64,000 bases of DNA from Camellia lanceoleosa (taxonomy: Eukaryota; Streptophyta; Magnoliopsida; Ericales; Theaceae), in NCBI GenBank assembly GCA_025200525.1, contig CM045759.1:5518001-5582000 (forward strand), in the 5' to 3' direction. Positions 11,481-21,912 of the stretch are shown here, piece by piece (position 1 is the stretch's first letter; each line of letters starts with the position of its first letter). Both the position numbers and the translations under genes were made by a program. The notes beneath the pieces were generated by a model. It saw only the letters and a list, made by a program, of their open reading frames with translations. It made no database searches and was not told the origin of the DNA.

Positions 11481-13598
11481 TGTCATAACCCGAACCTGCC
11501 CCTAAAAGTTCGGGCATGACCCATGTAGAAACATATGATAAACCTGATATAATAATATACATAGGGGCCTGAACGGAAGCATAATACACAAATGAGCAAA
11601 ATCCAAACTTCCATTGAGCTACTATAACATGCCAGGATCATGCACATCAAGACAGAATGGAACGTCACATACAGGATTGTACAAATATGTACTGGTTACG
11701 TAATACATGCCATCCTCGCCCTAAGGTGTACGACCAAAAATAGTAAATACAGACAACCCAAAACAGGTGTATAGAATACAAGCCAAAACTTGACAAAAGT
11801 GTACAAAAATAAGGCGGGTCTTCTTATGTGCCTGACCATAAGGGTTGACAAAAGAAACGAGCTTCAGAAGTTAGACTGGTTCTCGGGTTGACGACCTACA
11901 AAAACAGACAATATGAGGGGTGAGCGAAGCTCAGTGAATAATAGTACCAAGATAATTGAAATCATAACTCATAACCAAATGTATGTAATTGTGAAATGCT
12001 ACAGAATGGTCCGTGACCCAGAATGTTACACTTAGCCCTCGGACCAGAGTATTACAGAATGTCACAGAATATCACAAATGGCCCTCGGCCCAGAATGTTA
12101 CTCAAAATGTTACTCAATGTCACAAGTTGGCCCTCGGTCCTGAATGTTACTCAGAATATTACTCAATATCACAAGTTGGCCCTTGGCCCAGAATGTTACT
12201 CAAAATGTTACTCAATATCACAAGTTGGCCCTTAGCCCAGAATGTTACTCAGAATGTTACTAAAAAACGTTCACAATTCTTTCCACATTTACTTTTCATT
12301 CACACCACATGTTATTCAAGCTCAGTTAAGGTAGGAAGATGCAGAAAACAGACAGAAACATAACTTAAATGATCATCAACAATAAATGAATACACATTCT
12401 TTGCACTATTACTCACAGTGTGATGGCGGAGTACGGCTTCCCCCTAGAGTGTGTCCTACACACACATAAAACCCATAAGTTAGTTCATGCTTTCCTTACA
12501 TTTTCATTCGCATTTCAGTCCAAAACTTCCAAGAAAGAAAGGCACATTGTAACAATTTTAAAGGGTCATTTTACACATTTTAGAGGGTCCAACAGGTCAA
12601 AAACAACATCCCAATGTTTTGGTCTTGGGCCGCACATGCGGCTGTGAGCCCCGCACGTGCGGCAGTGATGCCCTGCACGTGCGGTTTTTACAGTGTGCTC
12701 GGCCAAAAATTGCCCAAAATGCCGCACGTGCGGCAATGATCCCCGCACGTGCGGCGAATCTGCCAAAAATCTGTCCGAAAATCTTCAAAAATAGAATTTC
12801 TTAGTGGCAACAAGAGGCTTCAAGATGGACTTTTAAATGCTCAAATGATGCTTCAAATATCATGTGATTTAAGAGCAAAAACATATGATACTCAATTATA
12901 ATCTAATTCCACAATATAATCCAAGTTCCATGAGTTCACAATATGCAAATCAAGTCCATAGACTTCAAAAGGATCACCCAACTTATAATGAAGCATGATC
13001 ACACAAATAAAGGATAGACTACAAGACCCTCTCAATCAAACTAACATCAACTTTACTCTTTAATTCATACCATACATCACTTATGAATCCCCATAGCAAG
13101 AACACAATTCTAATTACCATCAACTTCTATCCAAGATATCACAAAATGTTTACATACCTTGAATTCAAGTCTTCTACTCTTCAACCCTCTTGGAAACTTC
13201 TCTTTTCTCTACCTCTCAACCCCTCTCCTAACCCCAACCTTTCCTCTAGGCTAAGTGTTGAGTGATGTCAAAACATAAAACACAAGACATAGATAGTTAT
13301 ATATATAAGAGGCCCAAAGTGAGAAAAAGACAAATTTCAATCGTTTAGTCATCCGAAATTAAAATTTCACAGACAAGCTTAATATTACCTAAAAATTATA
13401 CTGAATCCAAATATAACATCAATTTCGAATTATTATGTCTCTAAAGCTCTCAATTTTTATTCTGAACAGTTTAAGAGTAACAGATACCTTTCTTAACCAA
13501 CAGATATAATCTCAAGCATTTCACATTAAGCATTTCAAAGCACCAAAAAAAAAAAGATTAAACATATCAGAAACACATATGAGGGTCGGGTTATTACA
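11481..13598 (-). repeat. 3' LTR of the Tekay-like element
   Basis: Read on the plus strand it begins TGTCATAACCCG and ends GGGTTATTACA. It aligns along its full length with 18365-20484. It contains ordered blocks of AATGTTACTCA repeats (about 12020-12260) and the GCACGTGC palindrome array. Confidence 0.93.
12629..12756. repeat. Array of GCCGCACGTGCGGC palindromes
   Basis: Five palindromes centred on CACGTG (one variant with CACATG) lie at about 12629, 12651, 12673, 12721 and 12743. The spacing is about 22 bases within groups, with one gap of about 48. The copy in the other LTR (about 19513-19640) has the same layout with a few substitutions. CACGTG is also the plant G-box core, so binding by bZIP or bHLH factors is possible. 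Confidence 0.8.
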
Positions 13599-13616
13599 CT
13601 CTCCCCCCCCCCCCTT
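13599..13616 (-). promoter_or_regulatory. Polypurine tract of the Tekay-like element
   Basis: Immediately next to the 3' LTR the minus strand reads AAGGGGGGGGGGGGAGAG, a purine run of the kind that primes plus-strand DNA synthesis in LTR elements. Confidence 0.85.
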
Positions 13617-13648
13617 AAATAAGTTTGGTCCCCCAAACTTGCTTTACC

Positions 13649-14467
13649 TCAGGACTGAAACAGATGTGGGTATTGACGGAGCATATCCTCTTCTTTTTCC
13701 CAAGTTGCTTCGGTTCCATAGTGTTCTTGCCATTCTACCTTTACCATCGGAATATCTCGATATCGCAATTGCTTCACTTGTCGGTCCAGAATCCTAATTG
13801 GTTTCTCGACATACGTTAACTTGTCATCTAACACAATTTGTTGAAAGTCTATCACATGTGACGGGTCCGGAAGGTACCCTCGGAGCATAGAAACATGGAA
13901 CACATTATGGACTTGGCTCATATTTAGTGGAAGGGCGATTCGATAGGCTACCAGACCTACTTTGTCTAAAATCTGGAAGGGGCCAACATATCGGGGCGTT
14001 AACTTACCTCTTTTCCCAAATCTCGGATGCCCCTTCATTGGGGTGACTTTCACAAACACATGGCTACCCACGTCAAACGTCAAATCCCTTCGCTGGTTAT
14101 TTGCATAACTCTTCTGTCTGCTTTGAGCCGTTTTCAATCTTTCTCGAATCAGTTTGACTTTCTCAGTTGTTAATTGCACAAGTTCAGGTCCTAGCAATGC
14201 TCTGTCTCCAACTTCGGCCCAGCACACAGGGGAACGACACGGTCTTCCATATAATGCTTCATAAGGGGCCATCTCAATGCTCGAATGATAAGTATTGTTG
14301 TATGCAAATTCTACCAAGGGTAAGTGGGTTTCCCAACTTTCTTGAAAATCCAATACACACATACGGAGCATATCTTCAAGAGTTTGTATCATCCTCTTGG
14401 ATTGACCGTCGGTTTGAGGGTGAAAAGCTGTACTGAATTTAAGTTCCGTACCCATAGCTTCTTGCAA
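13649..14467 (-). pseudogene. Integrase C-terminal half with chromodomain-like tail
   Basis: This reading frame covers the last part of the integrase catalytic core, the GPY-type region ([20 protein letters not shown]) and a chromodomain-like end ([21 protein letters not shown]), which in chromoviruses targets insertion to chromatin. The third acidic residue of the DDE triad, normally Glu in the HPQTDGQSE context, is Lys here (GQSKRM), so the enzyme should be inactive. A single in-frame stop separates it from the upstream core at 14474-14692. Confidence 0.85.
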
Positions 14468-14473
14468 ACTTTG

Positions 14474-14692
14474 CTAGAATCTCGAAACAAACTTTGGATC
14501 CCTATCTGATACAATGGAAACCGGAATACCGTGAAGGCGTACAATTTCATTTACATAAAGCACCGCGAGTTTATCGGCATTATACTGAGTTTTCACTGGA
14601 AGGAAATGAGCGGACTTAGTCAATCGGTCAACAATGACCCAGATAGAATTCATACCCCGAGGAGTCCGTGGTAATCCCACAACAAAATCCAT
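14474..14692 (-). pseudogene. Integrase catalytic core fragment
   Basis: MDFVVGLPRTPRGMNSIWVI and SIVSDRDPKFVSRF carry the first two DDE aspartates. The frame ends in a TAG where the family has Trp, consistent with a TGG to TAG change. The same frame then resumes at 14467. Confidence 0.85.
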
Positions 14693-14766
14693 AGTTAAGT
14701 GTTCCCACTTCCATTCTGGAATTGGGAGGGGTTACAATAGTCCCGCTGGTCTCTGATGTTCTACTT

Positions 14767-15057
14767 TTACTTGCTGACATTGTAGACATTTAGAAACAAA
14801 CTCTGCAATCTCCCTTTCATACCTAGCCACCAAAAGTGTTGTTTCAAATCCCTATACATTTTGGTACTTCCCGGATGTATTGAAAACTTTGAGACATGTG
14901 TTTCTTCCATTAGTCTTCGTCTAAGTTCTAGTACGTTAGGGACACAAATTCTGTTTTGAAACTTGAGCACCGAATCCACCACACTAAACCCCGGTTTTGG
15001 TTTTATCTCCAATTCATCACATACTTTCCGCAAGACTTCATCCTCCAGTTGACGCAT
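14767..15057 (-). pseudogene. Integrase N-terminal zinc-binding fragment
   Basis: This contains the HHCC-type region of gypsy integrases (ETHVSKFSIHPGSTKMYRDL then FWWLGMK). A frameshift at each side separates it from RNase H upstream and the catalytic core downstream. The second CxxC pair is degraded. Confidence 0.75.
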
Positions 15058-15503
15058 TTAATTTCTTCGAGTAAGGTCGGTTGAGCCATTAGTGCTGCTA
15101 TTACGGCCTTATGTTCTGGTATGATCAAATCCACACTTAGCTTATCCAAGTCAGTCACCAATTCCTTCGTAAATAAATTCGCCAAATCTCCCATACTTTT
15201 TCGACTCAGTGCATCGGCGATTGTGTTGGCTTTACCAGGGTGATAGTGGATCTCTAAATCATAATCTTTGATTAACTCCAACCAACGCCGTTGTCGCATA
15301 TTTAACTCCTTCTGGGTGAAAAGATACTTGAGGCTTTTGTGATCAGTATAAACTTCACAAGTAGTGCCATACAGATAATGCCGCCAAATTTTCAAAGCAA
15401 AAACAACGGCTGCGAGCTCAAGATCGTGGGTGGGGTAATTCTTTTCATGGGGTTTTAGCTGCCGAGACGCATAAGCGATAACCCTTCCATTTTGCATAAG
15501 CAC
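15003..15503 (-). pseudogene. RNase H domain of gypsy pol
   Basis: Typical RNase H segments are visible: [37 protein letters not shown] and [16 protein letters not shown]. The frame differs from that of the RT segment and overlaps the integrase fragment, showing frameshifts on both sides. Confidence 0.85.
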
Positions 15504-15534
15504 ATTGACCCTTTATGTGACGCATCACTATAAA

Positions 15535-16566
15535 TCACAAACCCTCAAGATCTGGGATGGCAAAGCTAGAATCGGTGTGGTTAACTCGTTTTAACTCTTG
15601 AAAAGCGGCTTCCCGTTCTACTGACCATTCAAATGGAACTCCTTTTCGAGTTAATTGTGTAAGCGGCACTGCAATTTTAGAAAAATCTTGAACAAATCGC
15701 CGGTAATAACCGGCTAACCCCATAAAACTACGCACCTCAGTCACATTAGTAGGGATTGGCCAGTTCATAATTGCCTCAACTTTATGTGGGTCCACAGAGA
15801 CGCCATCTTTTGTTATCACATGCACCAAAAATGCTACCTCATGTAGCCAGAACTCACACTTTTTTAACTTTGCATACAGTTTCTTTTCTCGAAGTGTTTG
15901 AAGGATCAAACGGAGATGGTTCTCATGAGCTTCTGCACTCTTCGAGTAAATAAGGATATCATCAATAAAGATCACAACAAATTCGTCCAAATACGGCTTA
16001 AAGACTCGATTCATCAGATCCATGAAAGCTGCTGGTGCGTTAGTAACGCCAAAAGGCATAACCAGGAATTCGTAATGGCCGTATCGAGTTCGAAAAGCTG
16101 TTTTCTCCACATCCTCCGCTTTAACTTTTAGTTGATGGTATCCTGACCGCAAATCAATTTTTGAGAAGACTTGTGCTCCTTGGAGTTGATCAAACAAATC
16201 ATCAATCCGTGGCAGTGGGTATTTATTCTTAATTGTTACTTTATTGAGTTCTTTGTAATCGATACACAATCGGAGTGTTCCGTCCTTCTTCTTTACAAAC
16301 AGTACTGGTGCACCCCAGGGAGACACACTTGGACGGATAAATCCCTTATCAAGCAAATCTTGTAGTTGAAGCTTTAACTCTTTCATTTCAGCTGGTGACA
16401 TCCTATACGGGGTCTTAGAGATAGGTTGAGTTCCCGGTGCCACTTCAATTGTAAACTTAATTTCACGGTCTATTAACTGCCCCGACAATTCTTTCGGAAA
16501 AACATCCGGAAATTCACAAACAACTGGAATTAGATCAGTATTTCCATGCATCTCCTGTTCTTTCAA
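15535..16566 (-). pseudogene. Reverse transcriptase domain of gypsy pol
   Basis: A 343-residue frame with the main RT motifs: [43 protein letters not shown] and the catalytic FIDDILIYS. It lies in the same frame as the gag-protease segment but is separated by a TAG. A frameshift ends it within the RNase H linker. The catalytic Asp pair is intact. Confidence 0.9.
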
Positions 16567-16596
16567 AACACTGCATAAGAACCCCTGACACCCTCT

Positions 16597-17568
16597 CTAA
16601 ATTAATTTACAAGCCTTCGCAACAGAGATCAAGTATGGGGGTGATGCCACTTCCTGTCCCTGAAAGATAGAATTCGGTTGTCCCGGAGGATGAAAACTGA
16701 TTTGCTTAGTTAGACAGTCTATCATTGCACTATTTTCACTCAACCAATCCATTCCCAGAATAATGTCAAAAGAGTTCATGTCAAGAGGCAACAAATTAGC
16801 ATAGATACGGATATTCCCAATCAGAAGCTCACATGCAGGATATACAGAAGTACAGATCATAGTGTTTCCCATAGGCGACGATACACACAACATGTAAGTT
16901 AAATCTTCTTCAGGTTTGTCTAAATATTGCGCAAATAATTTGGACACAAAAGAACAGGTAGAGCCAGAATCAAATAATACACAAGCAGAATGACCGTAAA
17001 CCGTAAATGTACCTGATACCACCGTCGCAACATTTTGCACGTCTCCCGGAACTACTGCAAATACCCTACCTTGCCTTGTAGTATCTTTGTTGTTCGCAGG
17101 TTTGGTAGCAGACTTAGTGTTGGAATTAGCTTTTGGTGCAGATCTGACTGAACTTGTCACAGCTTTGTTATTAGCTTGTTGCTTCCCTAGAGGACAATCT
17201 CTTATCAAGTGACCCACCTTGCCACATCGAAAACATGCGCCAGACAGTCGGTGACAGACCCCACGATGCCTCCAACCACACTTTGAACATACTGGAGCTA
17301 GATCTTGAGGAGGAGTGATTATGCTGGAGGTCCCTGAATTTTGCTTCTTAGTTGGCGGGGTAGTTGTTCCCTTTGACCACTGCGTAGTTTGCCTCTTTCC
17401 CTTCCATTCAGAAATCCGGTTTTGGGTTGCAAGATTTCCTTCTGCTATAACAGCTCTCTCCAATACCTCAACATAAGTGGGTAATTTCAACATATTAACC
17501 CTGTCCAATATTGCACTCCGTAATCCCCCTTCAAATTTGCATGCCTTCTTATATTCGGTATCTACCAT
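16597..17568 (-). pseudogene. Gag C-terminal part and protease
   Basis: The zinc knuckle CFRCGKVGHLIRDC (CX2CX4HX4C) and a second Cys-rich motif CSKCGWRHRGVC mark the nucleocapsid part. The protease active site is LFDSGSTCSFV, with ILGMDWLSE further on as expected. It is in frame with the gag segment at 17593 but separated from it by a TGA. Confidence 0.9.
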
Positions 17569-17592
17569 GTGAGGGGCAAACCGTGCTAATTC

Positions 17593-18171
17593 TCAGAACC
17601 GAGCCAGATTCATAGCGGTTTTATTCCCTTGGCGAAGAGTCTCAAATTCGGTCACCTTCTTGTCTCGCATACTTTGGGGAAAATACTTATCATAAAATAC
17701 CTCCAGAAATCTATCCCATACTAGTCCCGGGTAAACAGACCGTGTAAGCATCCACCATCTTCGCGCCTCGTCCTCTAGAGTAAAAGCAGCTAGTTGAACT
17801 TTTTGAGCTTCCGTGCAAGGAAAGACTTCAAATAATTTTTCTATACCCAATACCCAGGCCTCGGCCTTCATTGGCTCTATTCCCCCTTTGAACACCGGCG
17901 GTTTCATCTTTTTGAATTCCTTTATGAGGGTAATAGTTCGATCTTCAGCGTGGACATCTGGTGCCACTGGGGGAGGTACTGATGGAGGTGGTGGTTGTTC
18001 TTGAGGCTGTTCTTGTTGTTGTGGTTGTTGCTGCTGTTGGGGTTGTTGCTGTTGTTGAGGTTGTTGTTGTTGCTGGCGTAAGGTTTCCGCCATTTCCATG
18101 ATCATTCTTTCCATCCGATCCAACCTCGCAGAAGTAGTATCTTCTTGTTCCTCTGCCCTTGTCCTCACCAT
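17593..18171 (-). pseudogene. Gag N-terminal part
   Basis: It starts MVRTRAEEQEDTTSARLDRM, then has a Gln/Pro-rich stretch (about residues 35-70) and the retrotransposon gag domain (MKPPVFKGGIEPMKAEAWVL, ARRWWMLTR). The Gln/Pro run is a simple-sequence expansion. It ends in a premature TGA after NLARF. Confidence 0.88.
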
Positions 18172-18350
18172 TTCCTACAAAACAATCCATGATACACAAT
18201 AAACATAATTGCACTTTGTTAGCATTAGCAGAGTACGCTTAAAGTTGCTATCAGCCTTTCATGTGTTTTTAGGATGTCATGCAAAATGCCTAAAGCTTTT
18301 CTAGACACCCTACAGCTCAATGGATCCCCGTGTGTGAGATAGCAACTCGT

Positions 18351-18362
18351 GCTCTGATACCA
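18351..18362 (-). promoter_or_regulatory. Primer-binding site, initiator Met-tRNA type
   Basis: The minus strand reads TGGTATCAGAGC two bases after the 5' LTR. This is the classical plant primer site complementary to initiator methionine tRNA and fixes the orientation of the element. Confidence 0.92.
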
Positions 18363-18364
18363 CT

Positions 18365-20484
18365 TGTCACAACCCGAACCTGCCCCTAAAAGTTCGGGCA
18401 TGACCCATGCAGAAACATATGATAAACCTGATATAATAATATACATAGGGGCCTGAACGGAAGCATAATACACAAATGAGCAAAATCCAAACTTCCATTG
18501 AGCTACTATAACATGCCAGGATCATGCACATTAAGACAGAATGGAACGTCACATACAGGATTGTACAAATATGTACTGGTTACGTAATACATGCCATCCT
18601 CGCCCTAGGGTGTACGACCAAAAATAGTAAATACAGACAACCCAAAACAGGTGTATAGAATACAAGCCAAAACTTAACAAAAGTGTACAAAAATAGGGCG
18701 GGTCTTCTTATGTGCCTGACCATAAGGGTTGACAAAAGGAACGAGCTTAAGGAGTTAGACTGGTTCTCGGGTTGACGACCTACAGAAACAGACAATATGA
18801 TGGGTGAGCGAAGCTCAGTGAATAATAGTACCAAGATAATTGAAATCATAACTCATAACCAAATGTATGTAATTGTGAAATGCTACAGAATGGTCCATGA
18901 CCCAGAATGTTACACTTAGCCCTCGGACCAGAGTATTACAGAATGTCACAGAATATCACAAATGGCCCTCGGCCCAGAATGTTACTCAAAATGTTACTCA
19001 ATGTCACAAGTTGGCCCTCGGCCCTGAATGTTACTCAGAATATTACTCAATATCACAAGTTGGCCCTTGGTCCAGAATGTTACTCAGAATGTTACTCAAT
19101 ATCACAAGTTGGCCCTTGGCCCAGAATGTTACTCAGAATGTTACTCAAAAACGTTCACAATTCTTTCCACTTTTACTTTTCATTCACACCACATGTTATT
19201 CAAGCTCAGTTAAGGTAGGAAGATGTAGAAAACAGACAGAAACATAACTTAAATGATCATCAACAATAAATGAATACACATTCTTTGCACTATTACTCAC
19301 AATGTGATGGCGGAGTACGGCTTCCCCCTAGAGTGTGTCCTACACACACATAAAACCCATAAGTTAGTTCATGCTTTCCTTACATTTTCATTCGCATTTC
19401 AGTCCAAAACTTCCAAGAAAGAAAGACACATTGTAACAATTTTAAAGAGTCATTTTACACATTTTAGAGGGTCCAACAGGTCAAAAACAACATCCCAATG
19501 TTTTGGTCTTGGGCCGCACGTGCGGCTGTGAGCCCCGCACGTACGGCAGTGATGCCCCGCATGTGCGGTTTTTACAGTGTGCTCGGCCAAAAATTGCCCA
19601 AAATGCCGCACGTGCGGCAATGATCCCCGCACGTGCGGCAAATCTGCCAAAAATCTGTCCGAAAATCTTCAAAAATGGAATTTCTTGGTGGCAACAAGAG
19701 GCTTCAAGATGGACTTTTAAATGCTCAAATGATGCTTCAAATATCATGTGATTTAAGAGCAAAAACATATGATACTCAATTATAATCTAATTCCACAATA
19801 TAATCCAAGTTCCATGAGTTCACAATATGCAAATCAAGTCCATAGACTTCAAGAGGATCACCCAACTTATAATGAAGCATGATCACACAAATAAAGGATA
19901 GACTACAAGACCCTCTCAATCAAACTAACATCAACTTTACTCTTTAATTCATACCATACATCACTTATGAATCCCTATAGCAAGAACACAATTCTAATTA
20001 CCATCAACTTCTATCCAAGATATCACAAAATGTTTACATACCTTGAATTCAAGTCTTCTACTCTTCAATCCTCTTGGAAACTTCTCTTTTCTCTACCTCT
20101 CAACCCCTCTCCTAACCCCAACCTTTCCTCTAGGCTAAGTGTTGAGTGATGTCAAAACATAAAACACAAGACATAGATAGTTATATATATAAGAGGCCCA
20201 AAGTGAGAAAAAGACAAATTTCAATCGTTTAGTCATCCGAAATTAAAATTTCACAGACAAGCTTAATATTACCTAAAAATTATACTGAATCCAAATATAA
20301 CATTAATTTCGAATTATTATGTCTCTAAAGCTCTCAATTTCTATTCCGAACAGTTTAAGAGTAACAGATACCTTTCTTAACCAACAGATATAATCTCAAG
20401 CATTTCACATTAAGCATTTCAAAGCACCAAAAAAAAAAAAAGATTAAACATATCAGAAACACATACGAGGGTCGGGTTATTACA
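18365..20484 (-). repeat. 5' LTR of the Tekay-like element
   Basis: On the plus strand it runs TGTCACAACCCG to GGGTTATTACA, 2120 bp. It is nearly identical to the LTR at 11481, including the AATGTTACTCA blocks and the palindrome array at about 19513-19640. It should contain the promoter driving minus-strand transcription. Confidence 0.93.
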
Positions 20485-20754
20485 AGAACATCCCTACCTC
20501 AAATGGAGAAGCTCAAAGAGGAAGAAAGAGAAACTTCAAGATGCTCCAAAGTTGAACTTTTTTGGATCAAAAGAAAGCCCACACCAAACTCTAGCCTTTT
20601 TACAAAGGGAGTAGGGTAGAGAGACTCTAGATCAAGGAGTATTTGTAGAGAAAAAGGGTATTTTAGAGAGAGGGGTAGCCGATCTAGGGTTTTAAGTGAA
20701 GAAGGGACCAAAAAGTGATATAAAATCACGCTGCTGTAAACTGATATATACGAG

Positions 20755-21062
20755 GCTCGCTCAAGCGAAGGAGTTGTTGCTCGAACGACCAGACACAACA
20801 AGTGTCCTCGCTCGAGCGCAAGAAGCATCGCTCGAGCGTACAATGCAAAGTTTCAGATCTGCCACCAACACAGACGCACGCTCGAGCGCAAGAGTTCTCG
20901 CTCGAGTGAAGGAACAAACAATACGCGTCTCGCTCGAGCGCAAAAGTTCTCGCTTGAGCGAAAGCTGCATCTAAGAAAGAAACCTCAGGACTCTCAATTC
21001 TCGCTTGAGCGCAGGAACCCTCACTCGAGTGAATAAGCAAATACCCAAAGCTCGCTCGAGCG
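20755..21062. repeat. Array of CGCTCGAGCG palindromes in degenerate LTR
   Basis: About a dozen perfect or mutated copies of CGCTCGAGCG occur, commonly as pairs about 20 bases apart (for example near 20809/20829 and 20880/20900). The word is shorter than in solo LTR 1, lacking the outer C/G. The pattern again stands out from AT-rich surroundings. Confidence 0.7.
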
Positions 21063-21515
21063 AAGAAGCCAAAACCTGGGTAACAACCATTTGCACCAAT
21101 AGACAACCAATCTGTTCCAAACTCGCATAACAAGTCTCAAAACTCAAATTCAAAGAATTAAAGGGATGAAACAAGACATAGACAACAACATACAACCACG
21201 GAGCCCGAGTTCGGAACACAACAAAGGTCGGGATAAAACCTGGATCGCTATATAAGGTTTCTAATTTCATAACAAATTGCCATTTTATTAATAAATCATC
21301 AAGTCAACTAACAATTTTTAGTGATATTAAAAATATGTTTCAATCAATAATTTAGGTAATTTTATTATTTTATATGAGAGCAATTATGAATTTCATTTTT
21401 TTAGTTAATTCTGTTAAATAAAAAATTATAACAAGGGGGTATTTGTAATTTTTCAAACCACATGGGGCAATCTGTACTTTAAGAAAACCTCAGGGGGTGT
21501 ATTTGTAATTTACCC

Positions 21516-21912
21516 TTTATAAAATGATAGGATTAAGATTATCAAAATAAATAAATAAATAAGTATTGTTTTACCTTTAACTTTTTTCTATTATGTAGCA
21601 TATCTCCATTTTTTTTCTTTTTCTTTTTTATTATTAAAATTCCAGATCAATATACCCTTACCAAAATTCTTTCTCTAATTTAATATTTAAAAGACTTCTA
21701 CTTCATCTAAATTACCCATAAATAAAAATTAATAGAATTATACATACTACAAATATTTTACCAATTAATTTTATTCTACTTTTTTCACTTTTTTAAAAAA
21801 TTAAATATTAAAAATATTCATTTTTATGAAATTTATTATATATATATATATATATATATTTATGTAAGTTACATTTTTATAACACAAGACATAAAATTAT
21901 TAAAATACATAT
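21516..21912. other. AT-rich Helitron-like segment
   Basis: The sequence is similar to 7060-7400 and includes a (TA)n run near 21838-21858. No coding capacity. It is the host DNA between the Mutator-like element and the Tat-like element. Confidence 0.4.

Larger units (their letters stand above)
11481..20484 (-). mobile_element. Ty3/gypsy retrotransposon, Tekay-like chromovirus
   Basis: A structurally complete 9.0 kb element on the minus strand: two LTRs of about 2.12 kb, primer-binding site, gag, protease, RT, RNase H, integrase with a C-terminal chromodomain-like tail, and a polypurine tract. The 5-bp target duplication AGAAC flanks it (11476-11480 and 20485-20489). By eye the LTRs differ at about 35-40 positions (under 2%), mostly transitions, which points to a recent insertion. 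Even so gag-pol has several stops and frameshifts, so it is not autonomous. The order of domains and the tail ([13 protein letters not shown]) suit the Tekay/Del lineage. Confidence 0.93.
7716..21260 (-). repeat. Degenerate LTR-like segment, interrupted
   Basis: The remains are 7716-7846, 10440-11475 and 20490 to about 21260. The left edge TGTAACGCCCC resembles LTR starts elsewhere in the window, and GTGAGCCAAAGCCCAG near 10627 resembles a block shared by the other LTRs. The right piece holds an array of CGCTCGAGCG-type palindromes (20755-21062). No target duplication or internal domain was found, so family and right boundary are uncertain. A solo LTR and a complete gypsy element are inserted in it. 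Confidence 0.35.
7630..21515. mobile_element. Mutator-like element split by later insertions
   Basis: The left end GGTAAATTACAAATACA and the right end (inverse GGGTAAATTACAAATACACC) form long imperfect terminal inverted repeats of about 80 bp. Both ends are flanked by TTTATAAAAT (7620-7629 and 21516-21525), a 9-10 bp target duplication as expected for Mutator-like elements. The original element was probably only a few hundred bases (7630-7715 plus about 21270-21515); the rest arrived later. No transposase is present. Confidence 0.6.

Noticed and set aside
11783..12363. Frame with NVTQNVTQ repeats, reminiscent of a glycosylated repeat protein
   Set aside because: It comes from AATGTTACTCA tandem repeats in the Tekay-like LTR and occurs in both LTR copies, so it is LTR sequence rather than a gene.
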